Assembly: GCF_000264295.1 (NCBI RefSeq)
Contig: NZ_AJXT01000003.1
Coordinates: 1 to 64,000 of the forward strand
DNA: 64,000 nucleotides
Reading direction: 5' to 3'
DNA from: Rhodanobacter spathiphylli B39
Lineage (GTDB): Bacteria; Pseudomonadota; Gammaproteobacteria; Xanthomonadales; Rhodanobacteraceae
The translations under genes and the position numbers were made by a program. Position 1 is the stretch's first letter, and each line of letters opens with the position of its first letter. Below, piece by piece: positions 37,516-47,107 of the stretch. The notes under the pieces were generated by a model, which was given only the letters and a program-made list of their open reading frames with translations, had not been told where the DNA came from and did no database searches.

Positions 37516-38108
37516 AGGGACAACTGCCCAGCCCCGCGCAACTGCCACCGGGCATGCCGCATCTGGCCGACAACTGGCGTCGCCGACTCTGTCGCGGCGT
37601 GCTGCGGCTGTGCGGCTGGAGCCTGGTCGGCGAGTTTCCCGACGTGCGCCGCGCGGTGCTGATCGCGGCGCCGCACTCCTCATGGTGGGATGGCGTGTGG
37701 GGCCTGCTGATGAAGGTCGGCATCGGCGCCGACATCCATTTCATGGGCAAGCAGGAGCTGTTCCGCGGCCCGCTGGGCAAGCTGCTGCTGAAGCTGGGCG
37801 GCATGCCGATCGACCGCGGCGCCGCCAAGGGCGTGGTCGAGCAGATGATCGACCAGCTGCAGCAGCACGAATCGCTGTGGCTGGGCATCGCGCCCGAAGG
37901 CACGCGCAAGCCGGTGGCGCGCTGGAAGAGCGGTTTCTGGCGCATCGCCCACGAGGCCGGCGTACCCATCGTCACGGCCTGGTTCAACTATCCGGACAAG
38001 ACCATCGGTGTCGGCCCGCTGTTCCACACCAGCGACGACCTGGAAGCGGATCTCGCCCGCCTGCGCGCGTTCTATGCGCCGTTCCGTGGCAAGCGCCGCA
38101 ACGTGTGA
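37512..38108 (+). CDS. Lysophospholipid / glycerolipid acyltransferase (PlsC-like)
   Basis: 198 residues. The acyltransferase HX4D motif is HSSWWD (from about residue 54) and the second motif is PEGTRKP. It is shorter than PlsC and has a weak hydrophobic N-terminus, like the small acyltransferases of unknown acceptor. The likely reaction is transfer of an acyl group to a lysolipid or a related acceptor at the inner membrane. Coupled to arfB and convergent with a LysR gene. Confidence 0.85.
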   Translation: MKGQLPSPAQLPPGMPHLADNWRRRLCRGVLRLCGWSLVGEFPDVRRAVLIAAPHSSWWDGVWGLLMKVGIGADIHFMGKQELFRGPLGKLLLKLGGMPIDRGAAKGVVEQMIDQLQQHESLWLGIAPEGTRKPVARWKSGFWRIAHEAGVPIVTAWFNYPDKTIGVGPLFHTSDDLEADLARLRAFYAPFRGKRRNV

Positions 38109-38134
38109 CGGGATGCGCGCGCCTTGCCGCCCCG

Positions 38135-39178
38135 TCAACGCTGCGAATGGCCCGGATCATCGTGCTCGCGATGGGTCAGCAGGCCAGGCCGCACCAGGTC
38201 GATGAAGGCCCGCGCCTCGGCGCTGAGGAACTTGCCCTTGCGCATCACCACGCCGTAGCTGCGCTGGGGGAAGAACTGCTTCATGTTGCGCACCGCCAGC
38301 CGTTCGCTGTCGGCAGCGGTGATGCAGATGCCGGTGACGATGGAGATGCCCATGCCCATCGCCACGTACTCCTTGATCACATCCCAGCCGCCGACCTCGA
38401 TCGCCACGTGATACGGCACCTGCTGCTGCTGGAACACCAGGTCGACCAGGCGATAGGTGGACAGCCGCTGCGGCGGCAGGATCAGGCCGTAAGGTGACAG
38501 GTCTTCGAGGGTGATCCGCTCCTTCGCCGCCAGCGGATGGCCCGGCGGCATGATCAGCATCGGGTCGTAGTGCTGCACCGGCGCCCAGGCGATGTCGTTG
38601 GGAACGTCGAGCATCGAGCCCACGGCGAAGTCGGCCTCGTCCGCGCGCAGCATCGCCATGCCGTCCTTGCCGGTGACGTTGGCCAGCTGCAACTGCACCG
38701 CGGGGAAGCGCTCGCGGTAGCGGCGCACCAGGTCGGGCAGCAGGTACTGGATGGTCGAGGTGCCGGCGGCGATGGTCAGGCGACCGGCCTGCAGCCCCTT
38801 CACCCTGGCCTGGAAGTCGCGATCCAGTGTGTCCCAGCCTTCGACCAGGGGCCGCGCCAGTTCATACAACGCCTCGCCCGCGTCGGTGAGGTTGATGCGG
38901 CGCCGGCGCCGTTCCAGCAGGCTCATGCCGAGTTCCCGCTCCAGCGCCTGCAATTGCAGGCTGATGGTGGGTTGCGACAGGTACAGCGCTTCGGCCGCGC
39001 GGGTCAGCGTACCCAGCTTCACCACGCTGACGAAGGCACGCAACTGCTTGTGCCGATTGCCTTTGTAGTAGTAGCGCCCGCCGTTCTCCGCCGGCACGGA
39101 CTCGCCACGCTTCCTTGCTGCGCTGCGGCGCGGCTTTTTCGCTCCGTTCAGCGCCGCGTTGTGCTTTTTCATCGCCAT
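38135..39178 (-). CDS. LysR family regulator adjacent to aceBA
   Basis: 347 residues, longer than typical LysR proteins (about 300) because of a basic N-terminal extension (about 1-40). The helix-turn-helix (about 46-105) reads LRAFVSVVKLGTLTRAAEALYLSQPTISLQLQALERELGMSLLER. The effector domain resembles the CysB-like subgroup (GWDVIKEYVAMGMGISIVTGI). It is divergent from malate synthase across a 116-bp AT-rich spacer with a palindrome at 39185-39198, so it is the likely regulator of aceB-aceA and of itself. Confidence 0.88.
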   Translation of the reverse strand: MAMKKHNAALNGAKKPRRSAARKRGESVPAENGGRYYYKGNRHKQLRAFVSVVKLGTLTRAAEALYLSQPTISLQLQALERELGMSLLERRRRRINLTDAGEALYELARPLVEGWDTLDRDFQARVKGLQAGRLTIAAGTSTIQYLLPDLVRRYRERFPAVQLQLANVTGKDGMAMLRADEADFAVGSMLDVPNDIAWAPVQHYDPMLIMPPGHPLAAKERITLEDLSPYGLILPPQRLSTYRLVDLVFQQQQVPYHVAIEVGGWDVIKEYVAMGMGISIVTGICITAADSERLAVRNMKQFFPQRSYGVVMRKGKFLSAEARAFIDLVRPGLLTHREHDDPGHSQR

Positions 39179-39184
39179 ATTTCA

Positions 39185-39198
39185 ATACTTTGGAGTAT
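39185..39198. promoter_or_regulatory. Possible LysR operator (ATACT-TTGG-AGTAT)
   Basis: A perfect 5-bp inverted repeat with a 4-nt spacer in the AT-rich region between the LysR gene and aceB, seven bases from the LysR start codon. Its size and placement fit an autoregulatory LysR half of a divergent control region. This is inference from position and symmetry only. Confidence 0.4.
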
Positions 39199-39294
39199 GT
39201 ATTGCATTTGCTCATAGTAATGATTGAAACATTCACTTTGTCAAATAGCTGATTTGTACCTAGCTTCGAGTCATTCCCGACACGGAGCGACACC

Positions 39295-40908
39295 ATGGCA
39301 GTACCGCAGGAAAGACTCGAACTCGGCGCCATCGAGATTCATGCCGACCCGGCCGGTTACGCGAGCATCCTGACCCCGGCAGCGCTGGCCTTGCTGACCC
39401 GGCTGCACCGCCGCTTCGAACCGACCCGCCAGAAGTTGCTGCAGGCGCGACGCGAGCGCCAGGCGACGTACGACGCCGGCGGCCTGCCCGACTTCCGCGC
39501 CGACACGGCGGCGATCCGCGAATCGGACTGGAGCGTGGCGCCGATCCCGTCGGCGCTGCGCGACCGGCGCGTCGAGATCACCGGCCCGGTCGAGCGCAAG
39601 ATGATCATCAACGCGCTGAACTCCGGCGCGAAGGTGTTCATGGCCGACTTCGAGGACTCCTCGGCGCCGACCTTCGCCAACCAGCTCGACGGCCAGCTCA
39701 ACCTGCGCGACGCGGTGAACGGCTCGATCGATTTCACCTCGCCCGAGGGCAAGCACTACCGCGTGGGCGACAACCCCGCCGTGCTGGTGGTGCGTCCCCG
39801 CGGCTGGCACCTGCACGACAAGTTCTTCAGCGTGGATGGCGAGCCGATGTCCGGCGCCCTGGTCGACTTCGCCCTGTTCGTGCTGCACAACGCCCGCGCC
39901 CTGCACAGCCGTGACCGTGGCCCGTATTTCTACCTGCCGAAGCTCGAGGCAATGGAGGAAGCCGCGCTGTGGGATGCGGTGATGGCCGATGCCGAGAACG
40001 AACTCCAGCTGCCGGTGGGCACGATGAAGGCCACCGTGCTGATCGAGACGCTGCCGGCGGCGTTCCAGATGCACGAGATCCTGCATGCGCTGCGCCGTCG
40101 CGCGGTCGGCCTCAATTGCGGCCGCTGGGACTACATCTTTTCGTATCTGAAGACCCTGCGCGGCCATCGCGACCGCCTGCTGCCCGAGCGCAGCCAGGTG
40201 CAGATGACCGCACCATTCCTGAAGGCGTATTCCGAACTGCTGATCCAGACCTGCCATCGCCGCGGCGCTTTCGCGATGGGCGGCATGGCCGCGCAGATCC
40301 CGATCAAGGGCGACGAAGCCGCCAACGAAGCAGCGCTGGCCAAGGTGCGCGCCGACAAGCTGCGCGAGGTGCAGGCCGGCCACGACGGCACCTGGGTGGC
40401 GCACCCGGCGCTGGTGCCCGTGGCGCAGCAGGTCTTCGACCAGCACATGCCCGGCGCCAACCAGCTTGGCGTGCTGCGCCGGGATGTGCAGGTCAGCCGC
40501 GAGCAGCTGCTCGCCGCGCCCAACGGCACCATCACCCGAGCCGGCTTCGACAACAACGTCGAGGTGTGCCTGCGCTACACCGCCGCCTGGCTCGACGGCC
40601 TGGGCTGCGTGCCGATCCATCACCTGATGGAAGACGCCGCCACCGCCGAAATTGCCCGCGCCCAGTTGTGGCAGTGGCTGCACCACGCCGACGGCCCGGG
40701 CACGGACGCCCTGGCATTCCCCGACCACGCACCGATCGACTTCGCCCTGTTCGATCACGCGCTGGCCTGCCACACCCACCGACTGCGTGACAGCCAGCAC
40801 CCGGGCGCCGCCCGCGCCGACGCGGCCGCTGCCCTGCTCTCGGCGATGACCCACGCCGAGGTACTCGGCGACTTCCTCACCCTGCCCGCCTACGACCAGC
40901 TCGCCTGA
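39295..40908 (+). CDS. aceB: Malate synthase A
   Basis: 537 residues, the size of the A isoform (E. coli 533). Hallmark segments include VFMADFEDSSAPTF with the catalytic-base Asp/Glu region, LRPRGWHLHDKFF-type (VRPRGWHLHD), AVLIETLPAAFQMHEIL, and RWDYIFSYLK. It condenses glyoxylate with acetyl-CoA to malate, the second step of the glyoxylate shunt. GGAG precedes the ATG by seven bases. It lies 48 nt before aceA and is probably co-transcribed. Confidence 0.96.
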   Translation: MAVPQERLELGAIEIHADPAGYASILTPAALALLTRLHRRFEPTRQKLLQARRERQATYDAGGLPDFRADTAAIRESDWSVAPIPSALRDRRVEITGPVERKMIINALNSGAKVFMADFEDSSAPTFANQLDGQLNLRDAVNGSIDFTSPEGKHYRVGDNPAVLVVRPRGWHLHDKFFSVDGEPMSGALVDFALFVLHNARALHSRDRGPYFYLPKLEAMEEAALWDAVMADAENELQLPVGTMKATVLIETLPAAFQMHEILHALRRRAVGLNCGRWDYIFSYLKTLRGHRDRLLPERSQVQMTAPFLKAYSELLIQTCHRRGAFAMGGMAAQIPIKGDEAANEAALAKVRADKLREVQAGHDGTWVAHPALVPVAQQVFDQHMPGANQLGVLRRDVQVSREQLLAAPNGTITRAGFDNNVEVCLRYTAAWLDGLGCVPIHHLMEDAATAEIARAQLWQWLHHADGPGTDALAFPDHAPIDFALFDHALACHTHRLRDSQHPGAARADAAAALLSAMTHAEVLGDFLTLPAYDQLA

Positions 40909-40956
40909 GTCCCACCGATCCGCCTGCCACGAATCATCGTCCCACGGAGCCATGCC

Positions 40957-42255
<1,299 letters not shown>

Positions 42256-42257
42256 TA

Positions 42258-42357
42258 AGAAGAGAAGCGAGTGCAGGGGAGTGGGGAGTCAGAGAGAGCA
42301 AAGGCACGGACTGCTCTCGCTTTCCCTCACTCCTCTCTCCTTGTTCCTCACTTCTCG
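42258..42357. repeat. Purine/pyrimidine-asymmetric imperfect inverted repeat
   Basis: The left arm (about 42258-42301, AAGAGAAGCGAG...GAGAGAGCA) is complementary, with gaps, to the right arm (about 42312-42357, TGCTCTCGC...CACTTCTCG). It sits between the convergent aceA and antiporter genes and could terminate both. The antiporter stop codon (42350-42348) is inside the right arm. The related sequence AAGTGAGAGGAACGAGG occurs at the end of the glycerophosphodiesterase gene (62045-62062, minus strand). Confidence 0.6.
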
Positions 42358-44135
42358 CTGGGCGGCACCAGTGCGATTACGGTCCAGCCGGGCTTCGGCT
42401 CCAGTTCGCGCTTGGCCGAGGCTACCCGCAGGGCGCCTTTTTCCTCGACGCCGAACATCAGCACCGTGTTCGAGCCGTACTGCTCGATGAAGTGCGGCCA
42501 GTCGAAGGTGGCGCTGAGTCGCGTCGACTTGATCCGCCAGCCCTGCTCGAGCATCTCGGCGAAGCGGCCATGGGTCATCGTCTCGTCGAACAGCGGCGGC
42601 GCCAGCAGGCTGCCGGCAAGCGCAGCACGGTCGGTGTTTTCCTGAGGCGTGAGATTGCGCAGGCGGTAGACCTTTTCGCGCCCGAATTCCTGCCGGTAGT
42701 GCACACAGGCCAGCGAGTTGCGCTCGCGATGGGTGGACACCGCCAGCAACCGGCCGATGCCGGTCAGGTCCAGATGCCGCTCGGCATGCGGTGAGGCGGG
42801 GTTGCCGAAGAAGGTGGCGCGTCCTTCCATCCGCGCGAGGCGGATGCCATCCCAGTCGTCGTCGGCCAGCACCACGCGGAAGCCGGCCTCGTCCAGCGCC
42901 TTGCCAATCGCGCGGGCCACCACGTCGGAACCGAAGATCAGCACGCCGCGCGGCTCCGGCTCGGCCACCTTCAGCCAGATCGCCAGCGGGCGGGCGGTGG
43001 CGCTCTGCAGGATCACGGTGCCGATGATCAGGGTGAACACCAGCGGCACCAGCGCCTCGGCATCCGCCACCCCGAGCGCATCCAGGCGCAGCGCGAACAA
43101 CGCCGACACCGACGCGGCCACGATGCCACGCGGCGCCACCCAGCCGATCAGCGCGCGCTCGCGCCAGCTCAGGCTGCTGCCGAAGCTGGCGAGCGCCACG
43201 GTCACCGGCCGCACCAGCAATTGCGCGATCACGAACAGGGTGATGCCGGCGCCCAGCATGCCGTCGGGCAAGGGCCATTGCAGCCGGGCGGCAAGCAGCA
43301 CGAACAGCAGCGACACCAGCACCGTGGTCAGGCTTTCCTTGAAGTCCAGGATGTCGTCGATGTGCACACCGCGCAGGTTGCCCAGCGCGATGCCCATGAT
43401 CGTCACCGCCAGCAGGCCGGACTCGTGGGTCAGCGTGTTGGAAACACTGAACGCCAGCAGCACCGCGGCCAGCACCGCGTAGTTCTGCAGGTATTCGGGA
43501 ATCATCTGGCGACGCAGGAAGAAGGCCATCGTCCACGCCGACAGCGCACCGATTCCCACGCCGCAGCCGATCGTGGCGACGAAGATGCCGATGGTGTGCC
43601 CTTCCTGGCGCGACACGATGGCCTCGTAGATCAGCACCGCGAACAGCGCACCCAGCGGGTCGATCACGATGCCTTCCCAGCGCAGCGTGTTGGCGATGCG
43701 TGCGTTCGGGCGCAGGGTGCGCAACATCGGCGCGATCACCGTCGGCCCGGTCACGCAGGCCAGCGCGCCGAACAGCAGGGAAATCGGCCAGGCCAGTCCG
43801 GCGACGAGATGGGCGGCCAGCGCCAGCAGCAGCAGCGATGCCACCGCGCCGTAACTGACCAGCCCGCGCACCGCCTTGCCGATGCCCGGCAGCTCGTGGA
43901 AGCGCAAGGTCAGGCTGCCTTCGAACAGGATCAGCGCCACCGACAGCGAGACCATCGGGAACAGCAACCCGCCCAAGAGCTTGTCCGGCTGCAGCACGCC
44001 GCTGACCGGCCCCAGGATGATGCCGGCCAGCAGCAGGAACACGATTGCCGGCAGTTTCACCCGCCATGCCAGCCACTGCGCCAGGAAGCCGATCACCAGC
44101 ATGCCGGCGAGCATCAGGCTGAGCTCGATAGTCAT
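42348..44135 (-). CDS. CPA1-type cation/proton antiporter with C-terminal NAD-binding (TrkA-N-like) domain
   Basis: 595 residues. About 12 membrane helices (about 1-395) include the ion-pathway motifs [10 protein letters not shown] and [14 protein letters not shown] soluble C-terminal domain (about 405-595) has a Rossmann-type start ([31 protein letters not shown]) that could sense nucleotide or redox state. It exchanges Na+ or K+ for H+ across the inner membrane. No regulatory partner is adjacent. Confidence 0.88.
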   Translation of the reverse strand: MTIELSLMLAGMLVIGFLAQWLAWRVKLPAIVFLLLAGIILGPVSGVLQPDKLLGGLLFPMVSLSVALILFEGSLTLRFHELPGIGKAVRGLVSYGAVASLLLLALAAHLVAGLAWPISLLFGALACVTGPTVIAPMLRTLRPNARIANTLRWEGIVIDPLGALFAVLIYEAIVSRQEGHTIGIFVATIGCGVGIGALSAWTMAFFLRRQMIPEYLQNYAVLAAVLLAFSVSNTLTHESGLLAVTIMGIALGNLRGVHIDDILDFKESLTTVLVSLLFVLLAARLQWPLPDGMLGAGITLFVIAQLLVRPVTVALASFGSSLSWRERALIGWVAPRGIVAASVSALFALRLDALGVADAEALVPLVFTLIIGTVILQSATARPLAIWLKVAEPEPRGVLIFGSDVVARAIGKALDEAGFRVVLADDDWDGIRLARMEGRATFFGNPASPHAERHLDLTGIGRLLAVSTHRERNSLACVHYRQEFGREKVYRLRNLTPQENTDRAALAGSLLAPPLFDETMTHGRFAEMLEQGWRIKSTRLSATFDWPHFIEQYGSNTVLMFGVEEKGALRVASAKRELEPKPGWTVIALVPPSEK

Positions 44136-44214
44136 CGCATTCCCTGGGAAGATCCGGGCGCTATCGAAACATGCGCGTCCCGGAACGTCCAGTCACGCAG
44201 GTTTTCCCCGGTGC

Positions 44215-45708
44215 TCAGAAGCGGCGGTACTGCAGCGCCTCGGCCAGGTGCTCGCGTTCGAGCAGGGCGGCGCCACCGTCCAGGTCGGCGATCGTGCGGG
44301 CCACCCGCAGCACGCGGTGATACGCGCGTGCGGACAGGCCCAGCCGCTCCAGCGCGGCTTCGAACCAGCGCCGCTCGGGAGCGCCCAGCGCACAATCGCG
44401 CTCCAGCTCACGGGTGCTGATTTCCGCGTTCGGCCGACCCGCCCGCATCAGCGATTGCCGCCGCGCGTTGAGCACGCGCGCGCGCACCGTGGCGGAGTCC
44501 TCGTCGCGATCGCTGCGGGGCGCACCCAGATCGGCCAGGGGCACCGGCGGCACTTCCACGCACAGGTCGATGCGGTCCAGCAGCGGGCCGGAAATGCGCC
44601 CGCGGTAGCGCTGGATCTGGTCGGGCGTGCACTGGCAGCGGGGGTCGCCGGCGTAACCGCAGGGACACGGATTCATCGCCGCCACCAGCTGGAACTGGGC
44701 CGGGAAGGTCGACTGCCGCGCCGCCCGCGAAATCATGATGTGGCCCGACTCCATCGGCTCGCGCAGCACCTCCAGTACGTGCCGGCTGAACTCCGGCAGC
44801 TCGTCGAGGAACAGCACGCCGTTGTGCGCCAGCGACACCTCGCCCGGCCGCGGGTACGAACCGCCGCCGACCAGGGCCACCGCGGACGCGGTGTGATGGG
44901 GGGAACGGAACGGGCGGCGTCGCCAGTGCACCAGGTCGGTCGCCTGGCCCGCCACCGACAGCACGGCGCAGGTCTCCAGCGCTTCGGACTCGCTCAGCGG
45001 CGGCAGGATGCCGGGCAGGCGTTCGGCCAGCATGGTCTTGCCCGTGCCGGGCGGGCCGATCAGCAGCAGGTGGTGGCCACCCACGGCGGTGATTTCCAGC
45101 GCGCGGCGCGCCTGCAACTGCCCGCGCACGTCGGCCAGGTCGGGGCCGTCTTCCGCACCGCCGTTGCTGGGAATGCCGACCGGCATCGACAGCTCGTGGG
45201 CGCCCCGCAACCAGCCGCAGACCTCGGCCAGCGTATCGGCCACGCGCACGTCGACGTCGGCCACCAGCGCCGCTTCGGCGGCGTTCTCCCGCGGCACCAC
45301 CACCCGGCGCCCGCGCGCCCGCGCGCGCAGCAGGGCCGGCAGCACACCCGATACACTGCGCAGCGTGCCGCTCAGCGCTAACTCGCCAAGGAATTCACAG
45401 TCGTCGAGTTTCTCGCGCGGCACCTGGCCGCTGGCGGCGAGGATGCCCAGCGCGATCGGCAGGTCGAACCGACCGCCGTCCTTGGGCAGTTCCGCTGGCG
45501 CCAGGTTCACGGTGACGCGGCGACCGGGGTATTCGAACGCGGTGTTCTGGATCGCCACGCGCACGCGATCGCGCGCCTCGCGCACCGCAGCCTCGGGCAG
45601 GCCGACGATGTTGGTGCACGGCAGACCACCGGAAAGATGCACCTCGACCATCACTTGCGGTGCGGCGATTCCTTCCTGTGCACGGCTGAGGGTAACGGCA
45701 AGACTCAT
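44215..45708 (-). CDS. comM: YifB/ComM family Mg-chelatase-like AAA+ ATPase
   Basis: 497 residues. The N-terminal domain (about 1-170) carries the family motifs [14 protein letters not shown] and [20 protein letters not shown]. The AAA+ core has Walker A GPPGTGKT and Walker [13 protein letters not shown] cysteine cluster [16 protein letters not shown] follows, then the C-terminal Mg-chelatase helices. ComM is a hexameric helicase that drives branch migration during natural transformation. It lies downstream of ubiK on the same strand, with a terminator between. Confidence 0.93.
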   Translation of the reverse strand: MSLAVTLSRAQEGIAAPQVMVEVHLSGGLPCTNIVGLPEAAVREARDRVRVAIQNTAFEYPGRRVTVNLAPAELPKDGGRFDLPIALGILAASGQVPREKLDDCEFLGELALSGTLRSVSGVLPALLRARARGRRVVVPRENAAEAALVADVDVRVADTLAEVCGWLRGAHELSMPVGIPSNGGAEDGPDLADVRGQLQARRALEITAVGGHHLLLIGPPGTGKTMLAERLPGILPPLSESEALETCAVLSVAGQATDLVHWRRRPFRSPHHTASAVALVGGGSYPRPGEVSLAHNGVLFLDELPEFSRHVLEVLREPMESGHIMISRAARQSTFPAQFQLVAAMNPCPCGYAGDPRCQCTPDQIQRYRGRISGPLLDRIDLCVEVPPVPLADLGAPRSDRDEDSATVRARVLNARRQSLMRAGRPNAEISTRELERDCALGAPERRWFEAALERLGLSARAYHRVLRVARTIADLDGGAALLEREHLAEALQYRRF

Positions 45709-45800
45709 GCGGCCGCGGGTCGATGGAACGGCAAGGGGGGAGGCGCGGAGGGCGTGGTGCTGACGGGCATGGACATGGACGGCTCCATCAGCAACGCTGA

Positions 45801-45853
45801 ATAAATAACCGCCTCCGATCGTTCTCGGGGTGAGGGTGACGGATCGGAGGCGG
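45801..45853 (-). terminator. Rho-independent terminator after ubiK
   Basis: CCGCCTCCGATC (45809-45820) is complementary to GATCGGAGGCGG (45842-45853), a 12-bp stem. On the minus strand it is followed by TTATTTAT (45808-45801). It lies 17 nt after the ubiK stop codon. Confidence 0.75.
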
Positions 45854-45869
45854 CTCCCGGGAGGCGGTT

Positions 45870-46130
45870 TTACGAACCCGCGCGGGCAGCCACCGCAGCC
45901 TCCAACTGGGCCACGTGTCGCTCCAATTCGTCGACCTTGGCGCGCGTACGCGCCAGTACCTGGGACTGGACTTCGAATTCTTCGCGGGTGACCAGGTCGA
46001 GGCGGCGCAATCCTTGCGCCAGAACATCTTGGAAGTTGGTTCGCAAATCCTGATGCGCCTGTGCCAACCCTGGCGGTACCAACGACACAAGTCGCAGGGC
46101 AATCTGGTCGATATCCTGCCTATCCATCAT
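45870..46130 (-). CDS. ubiK: Ubiquinone biosynthesis accessory factor UbiK (BMFP domain)
   Basis: 86 residues from the ATG at 46130; the adjacent ATG at 46127 is equally possible. GAGG lies eight bases upstream. The sequence is an amphipathic helix followed by a coiled coil: DLRTNFQDVLAQGLRRLDLVTREEFEVQSQVLARTRAKVDELERHVAQLE, the signature of the YqiC/UbiK (BMFP) family. UbiK partners UbiJ in the Ubi metabolon; here ubiJ is about 12 kb away. It is divergent from glnB. Confidence 0.9.
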   Translation of the reverse strand: MMDRQDIDQIALRLVSLVPPGLAQAHQDLRTNFQDVLAQGLRRLDLVTREEFEVQSQVLARTRAKVDELERHVAQLEAAVAARAGS

Positions 46131-46165
46131 GGATAGCGCCTCGCACTCGTCGAATTGAATATTAG

Positions 46166-46651
<486 letters not shown>

Positions 46652-46659
46652 CGCCGCCA

Positions 46660-46692
46660 CAGCCCGCGCCGGCACTCGGCGCACCCGGGCTG
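46660..46692 (+). terminator. Hairpin after glnB
   Basis: CAGCCCG (46660-46666) pairs with CGGGCTG (46686-46692); an inner GCC/GGC stem (GCGCC with GGCGC) adds stability. It lies eight bases after the stop codon, with no T-run. It probably separates glnB from the nrd transcript. Confidence 0.5.
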
Positions 46693-46705
46693 CAACACGA
46701 CTTAT

Positions 46706-46721
46706 GCACAAGTTGTTGGGT
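46706..46721. promoter_or_regulatory. NrdR box 2 (distal)
   Basis: GCACAAGTTGTTGGGT matches 11 of 16 positions of the NrdR consensus ACACWATATATWGTGT. It is 16 bp from the stronger proximal box (32 bp start to start, about three helical turns), the usual spacing for paired NrdR boxes. It abuts the -35 element. Confidence 0.55.
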
Positions 46722-46749
46722 TGACCCTTCCGGGATCACACGATATGTT
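46721..46749 (+). promoter_or_regulatory. Sigma-70 promoter of the nrd operon
   Basis: TTGACC (46721-46726), a 17-bp spacer, then TATGTT (46744-46749). The predicted start near 46756 coincides with the first base of the cobalamin riboswitch. The two NrdR boxes overlap or flank both promoter elements. Confidence 0.65.
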
Positions 46750-46753
46750 GTGG
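46738..46753. promoter_or_regulatory. NrdR box 1 (proximal, overlaps the -10 element)
   Basis: ACACGATATGTTGTGG matches the NrdR consensus ACACWATATATWGTGT at 13 of 16 positions, including both ACAC/GTG ends. NrdR with bound ATP/dATP represses ribonucleotide reductase genes by binding two such boxes over the promoter. Confidence 0.75.
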
Positions 46754-46756
46754 GCG

Positions 46757-46943
46757 TCGGTGCCCGACCCGATGCGACATCGGTCGGGCTTAAAAGGGAA
46801 TCCGGTGTGACTCCGGAACTGCCCCGCAGCGGTAAAGCGGAAACGAACGCCCCCACATGCACTGGCCCTCCGTGGCTGGGAAGCGGGAGCAACTAGGCGG
46901 ATCGCTCTGATCCTCGTCCGCAAGTCCGAAGACCTGCCGGCAC
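46757..46943 (+). promoter_or_regulatory. Cobalamin (AdoCbl) riboswitch
   Basis: The conserved core elements appear in order: TCGGTGCC (P1/P2 start), AAAAGGGAA (46792-46800), GGTGTGACTCCGGAACTGCCCCGCAGCGGTAA with the B12-box-like GCCCCGC, CACTGGCCCTCCGTGGCTGGGAAGCGGG (in pieces), and the closing AAGTCCGAAGACCTGCCGGCAC. GGTGCC at the start pairs with GGCAC at the end (P1). It lies between the nrd promoter and nrdA, so adenosylcobalamin should lower expression of the B12-independent reductase. The 456 nt between glnB and nrdA hold only this control region. Confidence 0.93.
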
Positions 46944-46966
46944 AGCGGGACGAACGTGTCCCGTTG
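46943..46966 (+). promoter_or_regulatory. Hairpin at the riboswitch exit (possible expression platform)
   Basis: CAGCGGGAC (46943-46951) pairs with GTCCCGTTG (46958-46966), 9 bp with one G-U and a GAACGT loop, sharing its first bases with the end of P1. No T-run follows, and nrdA starts 142 nt further on. Control is therefore more likely by Rho or by long-range structure than by a classical terminator. Confidence 0.5.
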
Positions 46967-47107
46967 CGTAGTGACGGCTTCCGCGGGGAAGTGCGTCGTG
47001 GAGCAGGTCGCCGCCCGGCGCCCGCTTGCGCGTCGCCTCCGGAATCCGTCGCTATCAGGCCCTGCGCGCGGGAGCAGGCGTTTGATGTCCAGCCGGAGCC
47101 ACCTGCC